NCBI GenBank assembly: GCA_046756405.1
Contig: JBHHWH010000052.1
Coordinates: 1 to 18,260, forward strand
DNA from: JBHHWH01 sp046756405
Lineage (GTDB): Bacteria; Actinomycetota; Acidimicrobiia; Spongiisociales; ZC4RG35
DNA length: 18,260 nt
Direction: 5' to 3'
Shown piece after piece: positions 1 to 6,478 of the stretch; the first letter of the stretch is position 1; each line of letters opens with the position of its first letter. Both the position numbers and the translations under genes were made by a program. A model generated the notes under the pieces. The model searched no databases. It saw nothing but the letters and a program-made list of their open reading frames with translations, and was not told the DNA's origin.

Positions 1-97
1 TAGGAACCGTTGGCCGAGTCGGTCTGCTGCTGTGCGGTCGGCTTCGATGGTGGTTTGGGCGTAGACGGCGAGGGTGAGTCTGGGGTCGGAGCGGAAT
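1..97 (-). pseudogene. Tyrosine integrase C-terminal remnant 1 (cut by window edge)
   Basis: The minus strand reads DPRLTLAVYAQTTIEADR and continues with an AADRLGQRF segment. This is the extreme C-terminus of an actinobacterial phage-type tyrosine recombinase, and the Y of AVYA is the expected position of the catalytic tyrosine. Nothing upstream (catalytic R, HxxR, N-terminal arm-binding domain) is present: the similarity to the second copy at 1623-1760 stops near position 97, and other DNA follows. The window edge hides the 3' end. Nucleotide identity with the second copy is high. It cannot encode a working integrase; it is most likely the scar of an older element integrated at the same tRNA-type site. 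Confidence 0.75.
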
Positions 98-156
98 CGC
101 TCAGGGGGAAGCTCAGGCGCCTTACGCGCATCTGGAGCACGCGTTCGAGACTGGGA

Positions 157-172
157 ATTACACATATGTAAT
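157..172. promoter_or_regulatory. Inverted repeat ATTAC-N6-GTAAT upstream of the Fic gene
   Basis: ATTAC (157-161) and GTAAT (168-172) flank a six-base AT-rich centre. The repeat sits 30 bp before the Fic start in a short AT-rich patch within a GC-rich region. ACTGGGAAT also occurs twice close by (150-158 and 191-199). An operator or promoter element is plausible but unproven. Confidence 0.3.
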
Positions 173-201
173 ACAAGTTTTGATCGTGAAACTGGGAATG
201 A

Positions 202-1416
202 GTGCCTAGAATCCGAGTTGAGATGGAGTCTCTCAGGCAATCGCCCATCGGAACAACCGTAGTGATCACTGGATATGACCACCGGTTCGACGCAGATTAT
301 GAGGTAGAAGCGTACATTCCGGCGCCTCCTCCGACAAAGGTGGAGTTGTCGGACACTGCATGGCGAGAGGTCAGCGAAGCGATGGCCGAACTTGGGCGCC
401 TGGACGCTGATTCCTCGCACGTGCCTAACCCCAGCCTCCTGATACGTGTAACGACGCGGTTGGAAGCCGTGGGAACTTCTGCACTCGAAGGAACCTACGC
501 CAACCTCACGGAGCTGTTTGCGGCCGAGACCGAGTCGGGGGAGGAAGAGGTCGATAGGCTGCCAGCTCGGTTGAGAGAAGTCGTCAACTACGTGAAGACT
601 GCCGAGCTGGCGTATAGCTGGATTGCGGAGTCGCCCCTTACGAAGAGCATGATCTCCTCGCTGCAACAGGAGCTGCTGAGAGGAACAGACTCGGACGGAC
701 CCCAAGCCGGCGCGGTTCGCACCACGCAGGTCTTCGTCGGCCCGCGAGACCGGCCTATAACCGAGGCGAGGTTCGTCCCTGCTCATCCAGGAGACCAACT
801 CGAGTCGGCCTACGACGCTTGGCTCGACTGGGTTCGGGATGACCTGAACCCATCCGATCTGCAAATCCTTGTCCATACGGCGATCGCTCACTACCAGTTC
901 GAGACGATCCATCCGTACCACGACGGAAATGGTCGCCTCGGGCGTCTGATTGCAGTGCTGCAGCTGATGAGGGCTGGAGCGCTCAGGTATCCGGTCCTCT
1001 CCATTTCGCCATGGCTCGTAGAGCGCAAGGACGAATACAGGGATCACCTGTTCAGACTGAGTCTGACGGGCGACTGGGAGTCGTGGGTGAGGTTCTTCGT
1101 CGAGGCCGTTCGCGCCGAGGCACGCCGGTCCCGGGCAAGGATCGACCGCCTACTCAGACTCCAAGATGCCTTGGGTAGGCGTGTTCGCGAGCAGATTCCG
1201 CGTGGACGGCTAGTGCTGAATATCGTGGATGACATCATTGCCTTCCCGGTTGTCACCGTCGCCGACGTCGAACGCCGATACGGAACTTCGAACCAGGCAG
1301 CCCGAAATGCCGTGAATCGATTGATTGACGAGGGCTTCCTCGAACCCCTCGACGAGGCCGTGTACGGACGGCGCTTCTGGAACCCTCGCGTCTTTCAGGT
1401 CATAGGGGAAGGCTGA
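202..1416 (+). CDS. Fic domain protein (predicted AMP/NMP transferase), self-inhibited class II type
   Basis: The protein has 404 residues. Residues 237-245 read HPYHDGNGR, the Fic catalytic loop: H237 is the general base, D241 binds metal, and GNGR binds the nucleotide phosphates. Residues 92-97 (TSALEG) match the inhibitory-helix motif (S/T)xxxE(G/N), with E96 as the inhibitory glutamate, N-terminal to the Fic fold. That placement is class II, so no separate antitoxin is needed and none is seen. The C-terminal ~70 residues (around PVVTVADVERRYGTSNQAA) resemble a winged helix. Fic enzymes usually transfer AMP from ATP onto a protein hydroxyl; the target here is unknown. The start is GTG 202 preceded by GGGAA; ATG 223 is an alternative. 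The gene lies between two integrase scars, so it is probably cargo. Confidence 0.9.
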   Translation: MPRIRVEMESLRQSPIGTTVVITGYDHRFDADYEVEAYIPAPPPTKVELSDTAWREVSEAMAELGRLDADSSHVPNPSLLIRVTTRLEAVGTSALEGTYANLTELFAAETESGEEEVDRLPARLREVVNYVKTAELAYSWIAESPLTKSMISSLQQELLRGTDSDGPQAGAVRTTQVFVGPRDRPITEARFVPAHPGDQLESAYDAWLDWVRDDLNPSDLQILVHTAIAHYQFETIHPYHDGNGRLGRLIAVLQLMRAGALRYPVLSISPWLVERKDEYRDHLFRLSLTGDWESWVRFFVEAVRAEARRSRARIDRLLRLQDALGRRVREQIPRGRLVLNIVDDIIAFPVVTVADVERRYGTSNQAARNAVNRLIDEGFLEPLDEAVYGRRFWNPRVFQVIGEG

Positions 1417-1465
1417 CCGACACCACCGGCTCTGGTGTCTGTCATCGTCGCTCCGACCCGCTCGT

Positions 1466-1538
1466 CGCGACGAGGCGAAGTGAGTAGAGCGCAGCGTGCG
1501 GGACGCTGAGGCTGCCGGTTCAAGTCCGGCCGTCCCGA
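1466..1538 (+). pseudogene. Degenerate tRNA-Pro(CGG)-like sequence
   Basis: These 73 bases fit the tRNA numbering exactly. Anticodon stem CAGCG/CGCTG (1492-1496/1504-1508) encloses a loop with CGG at 34-36 (1499-1501). The T arm GCCGG-TTCAAGT-CCGGC (1514-1530) is perfect, and the acceptor 3' side CGTCCCG plus A ends at 1538. The 5' half is poor: one C-C mismatch in the acceptor stem (third pair), two D-stem mismatches, A instead of U8, A instead of G18, and G instead of U33. The 5' acceptor strand is part of a perfect 14-bp palindrome (1461-1474). I read it as an att-site tRNA whose 5' half decayed or was replaced, not a working tRNA. No CCA is encoded. Confidence 0.5.
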
Positions 1539-1540
1539 CT
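1499..1540 (+). other. Putative left attachment site (tRNA-Pro 3' half)
   Basis: This 42-base segment runs from the anticodon to just past the discriminator base. It matches 16387-16428 at 39 of 42 positions in the same orientation. A tRNA anticodon-loop-to-3'-end repeat at both edges of an accessory region, next to an integrase remnant, is the usual sign of tyrosine-integrase integration into a tRNA gene. Confidence 0.7.
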
Positions 1541-1550
1541 CAGGAGACCG

Positions 1551-1584
1551 CCAGGTCAGAGCCGCCCTTCTGGGCGGCCCCTGG
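1551..1584. terminator. Strong hairpin between att site and integrase remnant
   Basis: A perfect GCCGCCC-TTCT-GGGCGGC stem-loop (1561-1578) sits inside CCAGG/CCTGG (1551-1555/1580-1584). There is no U tract. It contains GGTCAGAG, also found in the hairpin beyond the right att site, so it is probably part of the element's attP end (integrase terminator or protein-binding region). Confidence 0.5.
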
Positions 1585-1600
1585 TGTGCGGAGTTGGTTT

Positions 1601-1619
1601 CATCGCGCCTCCATCGCGC
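1601..1619 (+). repeat. Putative integrase arm-type sites, left pair
   Basis: CATCGCGC occurs at 1601-1608 and 1612-1619, an 11-bp period. A second pair in the same orientation and period lies at 16270-16277 and 16281-16288, on the inner side of the right att site. Joining the ends would place the two pairs on either side of a common core, as expected for lambda-like P and P' arms. Confidence 0.5.
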
Positions 1620-1622
1620 GTG

Positions 1623-1760
1623 TCAGGCGAGTCCGCGGCCCTGGTCTTGTTGGGGGAGGAACCGTTGGCCGAGTCGGTCTGCTGCTGTGCGGTCGGCTTC
1701 GGTGGTGGTTCGGGCGTAGACGGCGAGGGTGAGTCTCAGGTCGGTGTGGCCGAGTCGTGT
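1623..1760 (-). pseudogene. Tyrosine integrase C-terminal remnant 2
   Basis: The minus strand encodes RLGHTDLRLTLAVYARTT followed by EADRTAADRLGQRF and a short tail, ending at the stop 1623-1625. LGHTD and the AVYA tyrosine are the hallmark C-terminal block of phage-type integrases. Only the last ~45 codons survive; the homology ends near 1760, where an unrelated plus-strand gene begins. The remnant sits about 85 bp from the left att site with its 3' end facing it, the normal place and orientation of an integrase gene. The 5' five-sixths of the gene, including the remaining catalytic residues, is missing, so the element cannot excise by itself. Confidence 0.85.
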
Positions 1761-2224
1761 CAGATCCCCACCTCGAGGTGGAGAAACTCGAACCAGATCG
1801 AATTCCAAACTGGGACAACGATTGGCGAGTCTCGATCAGAGTCTCTAACACCGGTGAGAGCGACGAATTCTCGGCATATTTGCTCTCTCCGGTCAGCGGT
1901 GTGGCAAATCAGAACTACGGAGACATCAATCTCCAGTGGGACACGGTGAACACGCCATTTTCAACGCTGATCCAGTGGAAGCCCGAGCGGCTTCACATCG
2001 CACGTGTCAGCGCTCGCCGGACTCTCAGGTTCCTTAGCCCGGGCCAAACGGGTGGTCAACCGCGTGAGTTCCAGCAGGCCGAGATCAAGGTGACCGACAG
2101 TCCAGTGTCAGCTTCGATCGTGTTCAACACGCGTGATGGGCGGTGCCAGAGTCGGCGGATCGAAATCCACCTCGACCATGAGAACAAGCCCACTCTCTAC
2201 CTTGGAGACGCGGAGGCCTGCTGA
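1757..2224 (+). CDS. Hypothetical protein, probably 5'-truncated
   Basis: This 155-aa open frame starts at GTG 1757, exactly where the integrase remnant ends, with no ribosome-binding site visible. The sequence (around WDNDWRVSIRVSNTGESDEF) has no signal peptide, membrane segment or motif I recognise. Its alternating hydrophobic pattern suggests a beta-rich domain, and it reads like the tail of a longer protein. The original start was probably lost in the rearrangement that truncated the integrase. It ends inside a hairpin shared with the convergent operon on the other strand. It could be unexpressed. Confidence 0.45.
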   Translation: MSDPHLEVEKLEPDRIPNWDNDWRVSIRVSNTGESDEFSAYLLSPVSGVANQNYGDINLQWDTVNTPFSTLIQWKPERLHIARVSARRTLRFLSPGQTGGQPREFQQAEIKVTDSPVSASIVFNTRDGRCQSRRIEIHLDHENKPTLYLGDAEAC

Positions 2225-2242
2225 CTGACTTCTTGGTCAGTC
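2223..2242. terminator. Bidirectional hairpin between convergent genes
   Basis: GACTGAC (2223-2229), loop TTCTTG, GTCAGTC (2236-2242): a perfect seven-base stem that covers the stop codons of both converging genes (2222-2224 plus, 2237-2239 minus). It probably ends transcription from both sides, although neither side has a long T run. Confidence 0.5.
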
Positions 2243-2866
2243 GTTAGCCACCCAGACGACGAAGCTGAGCGAGGCGTCTCTGTAGTGGGCGGTGACTCTC
2301 CAGCATCCCGGCTCCGGAAGCTCGAAACCGGTAACCATGAAGGTCCCATAGGAGGGAGAGGTGGGAGAGGAACTGGCTCCACCTGATTCTCTGACTTCAA
2401 TGGCGGGAGCCAGCCCGTCTAGATGGTCTCCCGTGATGGTGATCTCCGCGGAGTCTTTGGACGAGAGGTGTTCACTCCACCACAACCACTTCTGCGTCAG
2501 GCTGCCGTCTGCCCCGACTGGTAGATCTCTCCAGACCTCCCCCTTCTCGTCGATCTTCGTCCAAAGATCAGGGGTTCCGTACCAAACGGAGTCATAGACC
2601 GAAGGCAGCTCTTCGGGAGCCTCCGGCGCGGGGGTGAAGGCATTGTCACCGGGTACGGTGATAGGGCACGAGTCCGGGACATCCTTCGGCACCTCGAAGT
2701 CGACCTGGACGTTGGGCAATGGATCTGAAGGCGCTGACGAAGCGGGAGCCGACTGGGCGAGAACTTCTGGCCTGGTCAGCACAACTACGAGGCCAAGCGC
2801 GATTAGGAAGACTGCTCCAACCGTCGCCAGCAAGAGAATCCTGGTGCTGCCTTCCTCGGGCCTCAT
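2237..2866 (-). CDS. Membrane-anchored extracytoplasmic protein, paralogue of the lipoprotein at 3354-4007
   Basis: This 209-aa protein starts at ATG 2866 and overlaps the upstream stop by four bases (ATGA). A short cytoplasmic N-terminus is followed by one membrane segment (about residues 9-30) and an acidic, Pro-rich linker. The outer domain contains SVWYGTPDLWTKI, WWSEHL and PGCWRVTAHYRDASLSF. The operon's first gene has the same blocks (MVWYGSEELWT, WWSVNF, AGCWEVEASYKGATLSY), so the two ectodomains are paralogous. One copy is tethered by a membrane helix, the other by lipid. It is the third gene of a coupled leftward operon divergent from the ECF sigma operon. The function is unknown; I infer an envelope-surface role under sigma control. 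Confidence 0.8.
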   Translation of the reverse strand: MRPEEGSTRILLLATVGAVFLIALGLVVVLTRPEVLAQSAPASSAPSDPLPNVQVDFEVPKDVPDSCPITVPGDNAFTPAPEAPEELPSVYDSVWYGTPDLWTKIDEKGEVWRDLPVGADGSLTQKWLWWSEHLSSKDSAEITITGDHLDGLAPAIEVRESGGASSSPTSPSYGTFMVTGFELPEPGCWRVTAHYRDASLSFVVWVAND

Positions 2867-3357
2867 GCAGGTTGCACACGAACAACCGCTCGGAGCCCCC
2901 AGGCAATGGCTATCGCTTGGCCGACCGCCGCCAATGCCCACATGATGCCTCCCTCGTCTTCGATCTCGATCATGATTGTCTCGGGGTAGGCGTCCTCGAC
3001 CCGCAAGGCTCCAACCGTCTGAGGGAAGGGAACCACTGCCCAACGGCCGGGCTCGAGCTGGACGTTGCCTTCGTAGATTCCTAGCTCGGCTCGGCTCAAA
3101 GGGACATTCGTTCCTGTTTTGAGTGCGAGTAGTGGTCGGCCCTCGTCGTCGACCTGGTTGGCTGGAAACACGGCTACGAGCCCGTTCAGGTCGGGCGGAT
3201 CGAAACTGTCGATCAAGGCTTCGTCACCGCTGATCCTCACCTCGACGTGGACTGTGTCTCCCCTTGGTTCCACTTCCATCTCGAACGGCGGCATCTTGGC
3301 CGAGGCTGGAAGTGCGGTGGCGACCAGAGCGGTCGTGAAGAGAAGGAGTCGCCTCAT
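2863..3357 (-). CDS. Secreted single-span membrane protein, unknown function
   Basis: This 164-aa protein starts at ATG 3357 inside the preceding stop (ATGA overlap). It has a signal peptide with cleavage near residue 20 (TALPASA), a ~115-residue outer domain and a C-terminal membrane helix (about 139-157, MWALAAVGQAIAIAWGL) with a short RVQPA-type tail, so type I topology is expected. The ectodomain is rich in beta-type alternation (VHVEVRISGDE; GRWAVVPFP). The same layout, signal peptide plus ectodomain plus C-terminal helix, recurs in the third gene of the divergent sigma operon (5470-6099). I recognise no named family. It is translated together with its neighbours. Confidence 0.8.
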   Translation of the reverse strand: MRRLLLFTTALVATALPASAKMPPFEMEVEPRGDTVHVEVRISGDEALIDSFDPPDLNGLVAVFPANQVDDEGRPLLALKTGTNVPLSRAELGIYEGNVQLEPGRWAVVPFPQTVGALRVEDAYPETIMIEIEDEGGIMWALAAVGQAIAIAWGLRAVVRVQPA

Positions 3358-4007
3358 CCCGTTTCCTCGTACACGTAGCTGAGGGTTGCACCCTTGTAGC
3401 TGGCTTCGACTTCCCAGCATCCCGCCTCACCGGGATCGATGCCGGCGATCATGAACCAGCCCTCTTCCGGGGTGTAAGCGTTGGTGGCTTCGCCACCGTT
3501 GTCGATCACGACAGGTGGGTCAGTGTCGAGGCGGGTCCAGGTCACCGACACCTCCGGCTGCTCTTCGACGATTCCACCGGGGAAGTTGACGCTCCACCAC
3601 GCGCTCTTCCGTGGCGAATGCTCACCGTCGACAGATAGTGCCGTCCACAGTTCCTCAGACCCGTACCAGACCATGCCCTCATATGGGTACTGACTCGGCC
3701 AGACGTCAGGGGCCGGGAAGTGCTCGGAGTATGTGACGTTCTCAGGCTCGCTGACCACGAATCCGGGTTGCGGTGGAACAGTCACAGGACACTCGAAGTC
3801 CGTCTTCTTCCCGATCTGTGAATCTTCGGGCGTGTGTGTTTCGGCATCTGTCGCGATCGTGGTTGTTTCTCTGCCATTGACCGTTGTGGTCGTGGTTGAT
3901 TCCTGGGAGCCAGGGTCTCCAGGCGGAGCCGTGGCGGGCATCCCGCAGGCGGCCACCACCAGCGTCAACACGACGAGCGCCAATGGAATGCGCCTTCTTG
4001 AACTCAT
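3354..4007 (-). CDS. Lipoprotein, first gene of the leftward operon divergent from the ECF sigma factor
   Basis: This 217-aa lipoprotein has a charged N-region (MSSRRR), a hydrophobic core and lipobox VVAAC with C21 as the lipidated residue. A Thr-rich linker follows (about residues 38-55), then an ectodomain with two further cysteines (FECPVTV and AGCWEVEA). It shares its ectodomain with the third gene of the operon. The start ATG 4007 lies about 38 bases downstream of the predicted transcription start from the GGAACC-N16-TGTA promoter at 4079-4052, so the neighbouring sigma factor likely transcribes it. Its role is unknown; an envelope-stress or ligand-binding surface protein is an inference from context. 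Confidence 0.85.
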   Translation of the reverse strand: MSSRRRIPLALVVLTLVVAACGMPATAPPGDPGSQESTTTTTVNGRETTTIATDAETHTPEDSQIGKKTDFECPVTVPPQPGFVVSEPENVTYSEHFPAPDVWPSQYPYEGMVWYGSEELWTALSVDGEHSPRKSAWWSVNFPGGIVEEQPEVSVTWTRLDTDPPVVIDNGGEATNAYTPEEGWFMIAGIDPGEAGCWEVEASYKGATLSYVYEETG

Positions 4008-4051
4008 GGGGTTGCTACACCGTTCCTTGCCTGTGTCCCTTCTTCATCTCT

Positions 4052-4079
4052 TTTACACCGCCGCAGTAGCCGAGGTTCC
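4052..4079 (-). promoter_or_regulatory. ECF-type promoter for the leftward lipoprotein operon
   Basis: On the minus strand GGAACC (4079-4074) is followed by 16 bases and TGTAAA (4057-4052). GGAAC -35 boxes with 16-17 bp spacing are typical of ECF sigma factors. The mirror-image promoter at 4089-4116 has the same -35, spacer length and TGTA start to its -10. Confidence 0.7.
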
Positions 4080-4088
4080 TACTTTCTT

Positions 4089-4116
4089 GGAACCCAGAGT
4101 GGGCCGGCGGTGTAGC
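4089..4116 (+). promoter_or_regulatory. ECF-type autoregulatory promoter for the sigma operon
   Basis: GGAACC (4089-4094), 16 bases, TGTAGC (4111-4116). The expected start point falls at about 4122, the A of the sigma gene's ATG, so the message would be leaderless; no Shine-Dalgarno sequence is needed and none is seen. Together with the minus-strand promoter this forms a nearly symmetric divergent pair. Confidence 0.7.
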
Positions 4117-4121
4117 AAGCG

Positions 4122-4703
4122 ATGAGAGATTCCGTGGAGGGCCGTCCACTGGATGAACAAGATCTGATCGCGAGCGCGAAGAATGGTGACACCCGAGCCT
4201 TCGAGCAGTTGGTACGAACACACCAGGGGATCGCGCTGCGGGTCGCCTACCTCGTCGTCCGCGATTCATCAGAGGCCGAAGACGTGACTCAGGACGCCCT
4301 AGTCAAGGCATATCAATCACTCGACAGATTCCGAGCCGAAGCCCCGTTCCGGCCCTGGCTGCTCAGGATTGTCCGCAATGAGGCTCTCAATCGGGTGCGG
4401 AGCACCAAGCGGCGTGAGAGGCTTGCGCTTCAGGTCGCCAACGACCCGGTCTCAGGGGATGCGGCCCCATCTCCTGAGACCGAGGTCATGTCCGAGGAAG
4501 TGCGCGGACGATTGCTCGGTCTGATCGAGGATCTGCCGGAGCGGTATCGAAACGTCATCGTCCACAGATACCTGCTCGATCTATCGGAAGAAGAGACATC
4601 GCAGATCCTCGGGGTGCCCGTCGGAACCGTCAAGTCTCGTAGCTGGCGGGCCGTGCAACGCCTCCGCAGGAGCCTCAACCCCGAATACGGGGATTCCGAA
4701 TGA
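4122..4703 (+). CDS. ECF-subfamily RNA polymerase sigma factor
   Basis: This 193-aa protein has the two-domain ECF layout. Region 2 spans about residues 22-95 (AFEQLVRTHQGIALRVAYLV; EAEDVTQDALVKAY; FRPWLLRIVRNEALN). Region 4 spans about 132-186 (LPERYRNVIVHRYLLDLSEEE; GVPVGTVKSRSWRAVQRLRR), with a helix-turn-helix for the -35 box. No extra C-terminal domain is present. ATG 4122 coincides with the start point predicted from the GGAACC promoter. It overlaps the anti-sigma-like gene by four bases (ATGA). Symmetric promoters on both sides imply autoregulation plus control of the leftward operon. The inducing signal is unknown. Confidence 0.93.
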   Translation: MRDSVEGRPLDEQDLIASAKNGDTRAFEQLVRTHQGIALRVAYLVVRDSSEAEDVTQDALVKAYQSLDRFRAEAPFRPWLLRIVRNEALNRVRSTKRRERLALQVANDPVSGDAAPSPETEVMSEEVRGRLLGLIEDLPERYRNVIVHRYLLDLSEEETSQILGVPVGTVKSRSWRAVQRLRRSLNPEYGDSE

Positions 4704-5473
4704 CCAAGAAGACCCGGCTCGAGTCGACGCTGACCTCGCTCGGTGATGCCATCGACTGGCCCACCCCGTCCCCTCATCTGTCGGCACGGGTGATTGCTCG
4801 TATCGAATCTGAGGAACCACCGGTGGCCGGCCGTACGGTCTGGCGCCGACCCGCACTCGCAGCGATAGCTGTCCTAGTGGTCTCCTTGGTCTTCGTCTTC
4901 TCGCCGTCCGCACGGCAAGCGGTAGCCGATCTGTTGAGCGTGGCCGGCATACGCATCGGTGTCACATCAGAGCAGACCGCGACCAGTGGGGCTGAACTGA
5001 ATCTCGGGGAGCTCGTACAACTAGACGAGGTCGGAGACAGGGTTGATTTCCAGCTTCGCGTGCCCGGCGGCGAAGACCCCGGGGTGCCCGATGCCGTCTA
5101 CCTGAGCGAGAGCGGTCACGTCACCATGGTTTGGGTCGGCACGTCGAGTCTGCCGGCAGCAGGCGACACCGGCATCGGGTTGCTCCTTACCCAGTACGCC
5201 GGGAACAGTGATCAGGAGGTCGCAGAGAAAGCAATCGGACCAGAGACCGGCGTGCAAAGACTCACGGTGGAGGGTCAACCTGCGTTGTGGATCGAAGGCG
5301 CAGCCCACACATTCACCCTCTTGGACACCGAGGGGAACCCGATCCAGGAGACATCCCGACTTGCCGCGAATGTGCTCCTGTGGGAGGCAGACGGTGTCAA
5401 CCACCGGCTGGAGACAACCGGTGGCCTGCAAAGCGCGTTGGCCATTGTGACTGCGCTGGAGCCAGTTCCGTGA
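4700..5473 (+). CDS. Membrane anti-sigma-like protein with DUF4367-like outer domain
   Basis: This 257-aa protein has a ~48-residue cytoplasmic N-terminus, one membrane helix (about 50-68, LAAIAVLVVSLVFVF) and a large outer domain. The N-terminus (SLGDAIDWPTPSPHLSARV) resembles membrane regulators paired with ECF factors but lacks the HxxxCxxC zinc motif of ZAS anti-sigma factors. The distal part (PALWIEGAAHTFTLLD; ANVLLWEADGVNHRLETTG) resembles the DUF4367 fold often found in such regulators. Four-base overlaps with both neighbours indicate coupled translation. It probably holds the sigma factor at the membrane and releases it on an external signal; direct binding is inferred from position. 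Confidence 0.8.
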   Translation: MTKKTRLESTLTSLGDAIDWPTPSPHLSARVIARIESEEPPVAGRTVWRRPALAAIAVLVVSLVFVFSPSARQAVADLLSVAGIRIGVTSEQTATSGAELNLGELVQLDEVGDRVDFQLRVPGGEDPGVPDAVYLSESGHVTMVWVGTSSLPAAGDTGIGLLLTQYAGNSDQEVAEKAIGPETGVQRLTVEGQPALWIEGAAHTFTLLDTEGNPIQETSRLAANVLLWEADGVNHRLETTGGLQSALAIVTALEPVP

Positions 5474-6099
5474 GCAGACGAGCAGTGACCGTCCTGCTGG
5501 TCGTGAGCGTCCTGGTGCTTGCCAACGCCGGGATCGCACACGGGAAAGGGCCCGAGTCTGTCACGCTCACTGGTCCCGGAATCGACGCGCCTGTCGAACT
5601 GATGGACGCAGTCGATTGGCCGATCTCCTGTGACAACTCTTGCCCACCAGACCCGATGGTGCGGCTGATGGAGCAGTCAGGCCTCTGGTATGCAACAGGC
5701 GACCTTCCGGTTGCAATCGATGAGCCTGAAGGTGATCTTGGCCCCCGCCACGTCTTGACGTGGGTCAGAGGAGGATTCGACGGTGATTCCGTTGAAGAGC
5801 GGACTTTCCACCAGTCCATCTACCTACAAGCCGAGGATGGACCGGTGATCCACACTCCCGAGCAAGATGGCCTGGTGGATTGGGGATCCAATGTCTTGGG
5901 ATGGTTCCGAGCGTCAGATGATCTTCCGGACACCCTGGCTTCACTTGGTGCCGCGCTGCCCGGCACAGGAGTAACTGGGTCGGTTGCGATCGGAGCACCT
6001 GGACGCATCGGACTCTTTGGAGCCATAGCTTTGGCGGTACTGCTTCTCATCTGGGGCGTGCGGCGCAATTCAGCCTCAACAGAACCCGAGCGAATCTGA
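5470..6099 (+). CDS. Secreted single-span membrane protein, third gene of the sigma operon
   Basis: This 209-aa protein starts at GTG 5470, overlapping the anti-sigma stop (GTGA). It has a signal peptide with cleavage near residue 25 (NAGIAHG), an ectodomain with a close cysteine pair (ISCDNSCPPDP), aromatic-rich blocks (SGLWYATGDLPVAI; VDWGSNVLGWFRA) and a C-terminal helix (about 183-199, LFGAIALAVLLLIWGV) followed by a basic stop-transfer tail. The layout parallels the second gene of the divergent operon. No family is recognised. It may be a sensor or the protected envelope component of the sigma circuit. Confidence 0.82.
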   Translation: MSRRAVTVLLVVSVLVLANAGIAHGKGPESVTLTGPGIDAPVELMDAVDWPISCDNSCPPDPMVRLMEQSGLWYATGDLPVAIDEPEGDLGPRHVLTWVRGGFDGDSVEERTFHQSIYLQAEDGPVIHTPEQDGLVDWGSNVLGWFRASDDLPDTLASLGAALPGTGVTGSVAIGAPGRIGLFGAIALAVLLLIWGVRRNSASTEPERI

Positions 6100-6166
6100 G
6101 TTGCGGTTCGCCAAGAAGTCCCAATCGGCCACCGCGCCTGACGGACGGTGACGCCAACAACGAGCC

Positions 6167-6289
6167 CTACTGCGAAGCTGTTTCATTCTCACCGCTTACG
6201 GGCGTCTGCATCAAGCGGGCACCGAGCTTCATCGCCGCCGAGCGGTCGCCTTCGGTCGTGGCTTGCGCATAGATGGCGAGGGTGAGTGA
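6167..6289 (-). pseudogene. Tyrosine integrase C-terminal remnant 3
   Basis: The minus strand reads PSLTLAIYAQATTEGDRSAA and then MKLGARLMQTPVSGE, ending at the TAG 6167-6169. This is the same C-terminal block as in the two other remnants, but divergent in sequence, so it came from a different integrase. The AIY tyrosine is kept. Homology stops at about 6289, directly against a plus-strand lipoprotein fragment. The break falls just before the SLTLAIY block, within a few codons of the break in the other two copies. No upstream catalytic residues remain. Confidence 0.75.
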
Positions 6290-6390
6290 TGGCGGATCCG
6301 GCCTTCACCATGGAGCAGTTCCAGGAGCTGGAACAGCTCTGCCCCGAAGACCTGTTGTACCTGTACCAGGTCCGCGACTTTGGCTCCTGA
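6289..6390 (+). pseudogene. C-terminal scrap of a four-Cys lipoprotein
   Basis: These 33 codons (MADPAFTMEQFQELEQLCPE, then DLLYLYQV and the stop) match the end of the lipoprotein at 14465-15187 (VMADPSFTREEFQELEQLCPQ, then DLIYLFQV). Everything upstream is gone, and the fragment abuts the integrase remnant. Only the fourth cysteine of the family remains. An ATG happens to lie at the junction, but no ribosome-binding site is visible. Confidence 0.8.
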
Positions 6391-6478
6391 GCCTCAGGTT
6401 GGATCTCACCGTCGAAGCCGTCGACGGCGCGCACGCCACCAGCAACACCCCCACAAGAATCAGGGGCCTCAGATCACG
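6391..6478 (-). pseudogene. N-terminal scrap of a four-Cys lipoprotein
   Basis: The minus strand reads LRPLILVGVLLVACAPSTAS, a lipoprotein signal peptide nearly identical to that of the gene at 8831-9562 (LRPLILVGVLVMAACASSAS). It then jumps, in another frame, to GFDGEIQPE, which corresponds to FGFDGEIQEK about 100 residues later in that intact gene. An internal deletion and frameshift are therefore visible. The piece lies tail-to-tail against the C-terminal scrap on the plus strand. The segment upstream (to about 6512) also matches 8778-8826. Confidence 0.7.

Noticed and set aside
74..262. A small antitoxin gene upstream of the Fic gene, as in class I Fic systems
   Set aside because: The only small open frame there lacks the inhibitory-helix motif, overlaps the Fic start out of phase, and the Fic protein carries its own TSALEG inhibitory motif.
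1466..1538. A functional tRNA-Pro gene
   Set aside because: Mismatched D stem and acceptor pair, and loss of U8, G18 and U33, make normal function unlikely, so it is listed as degenerate.
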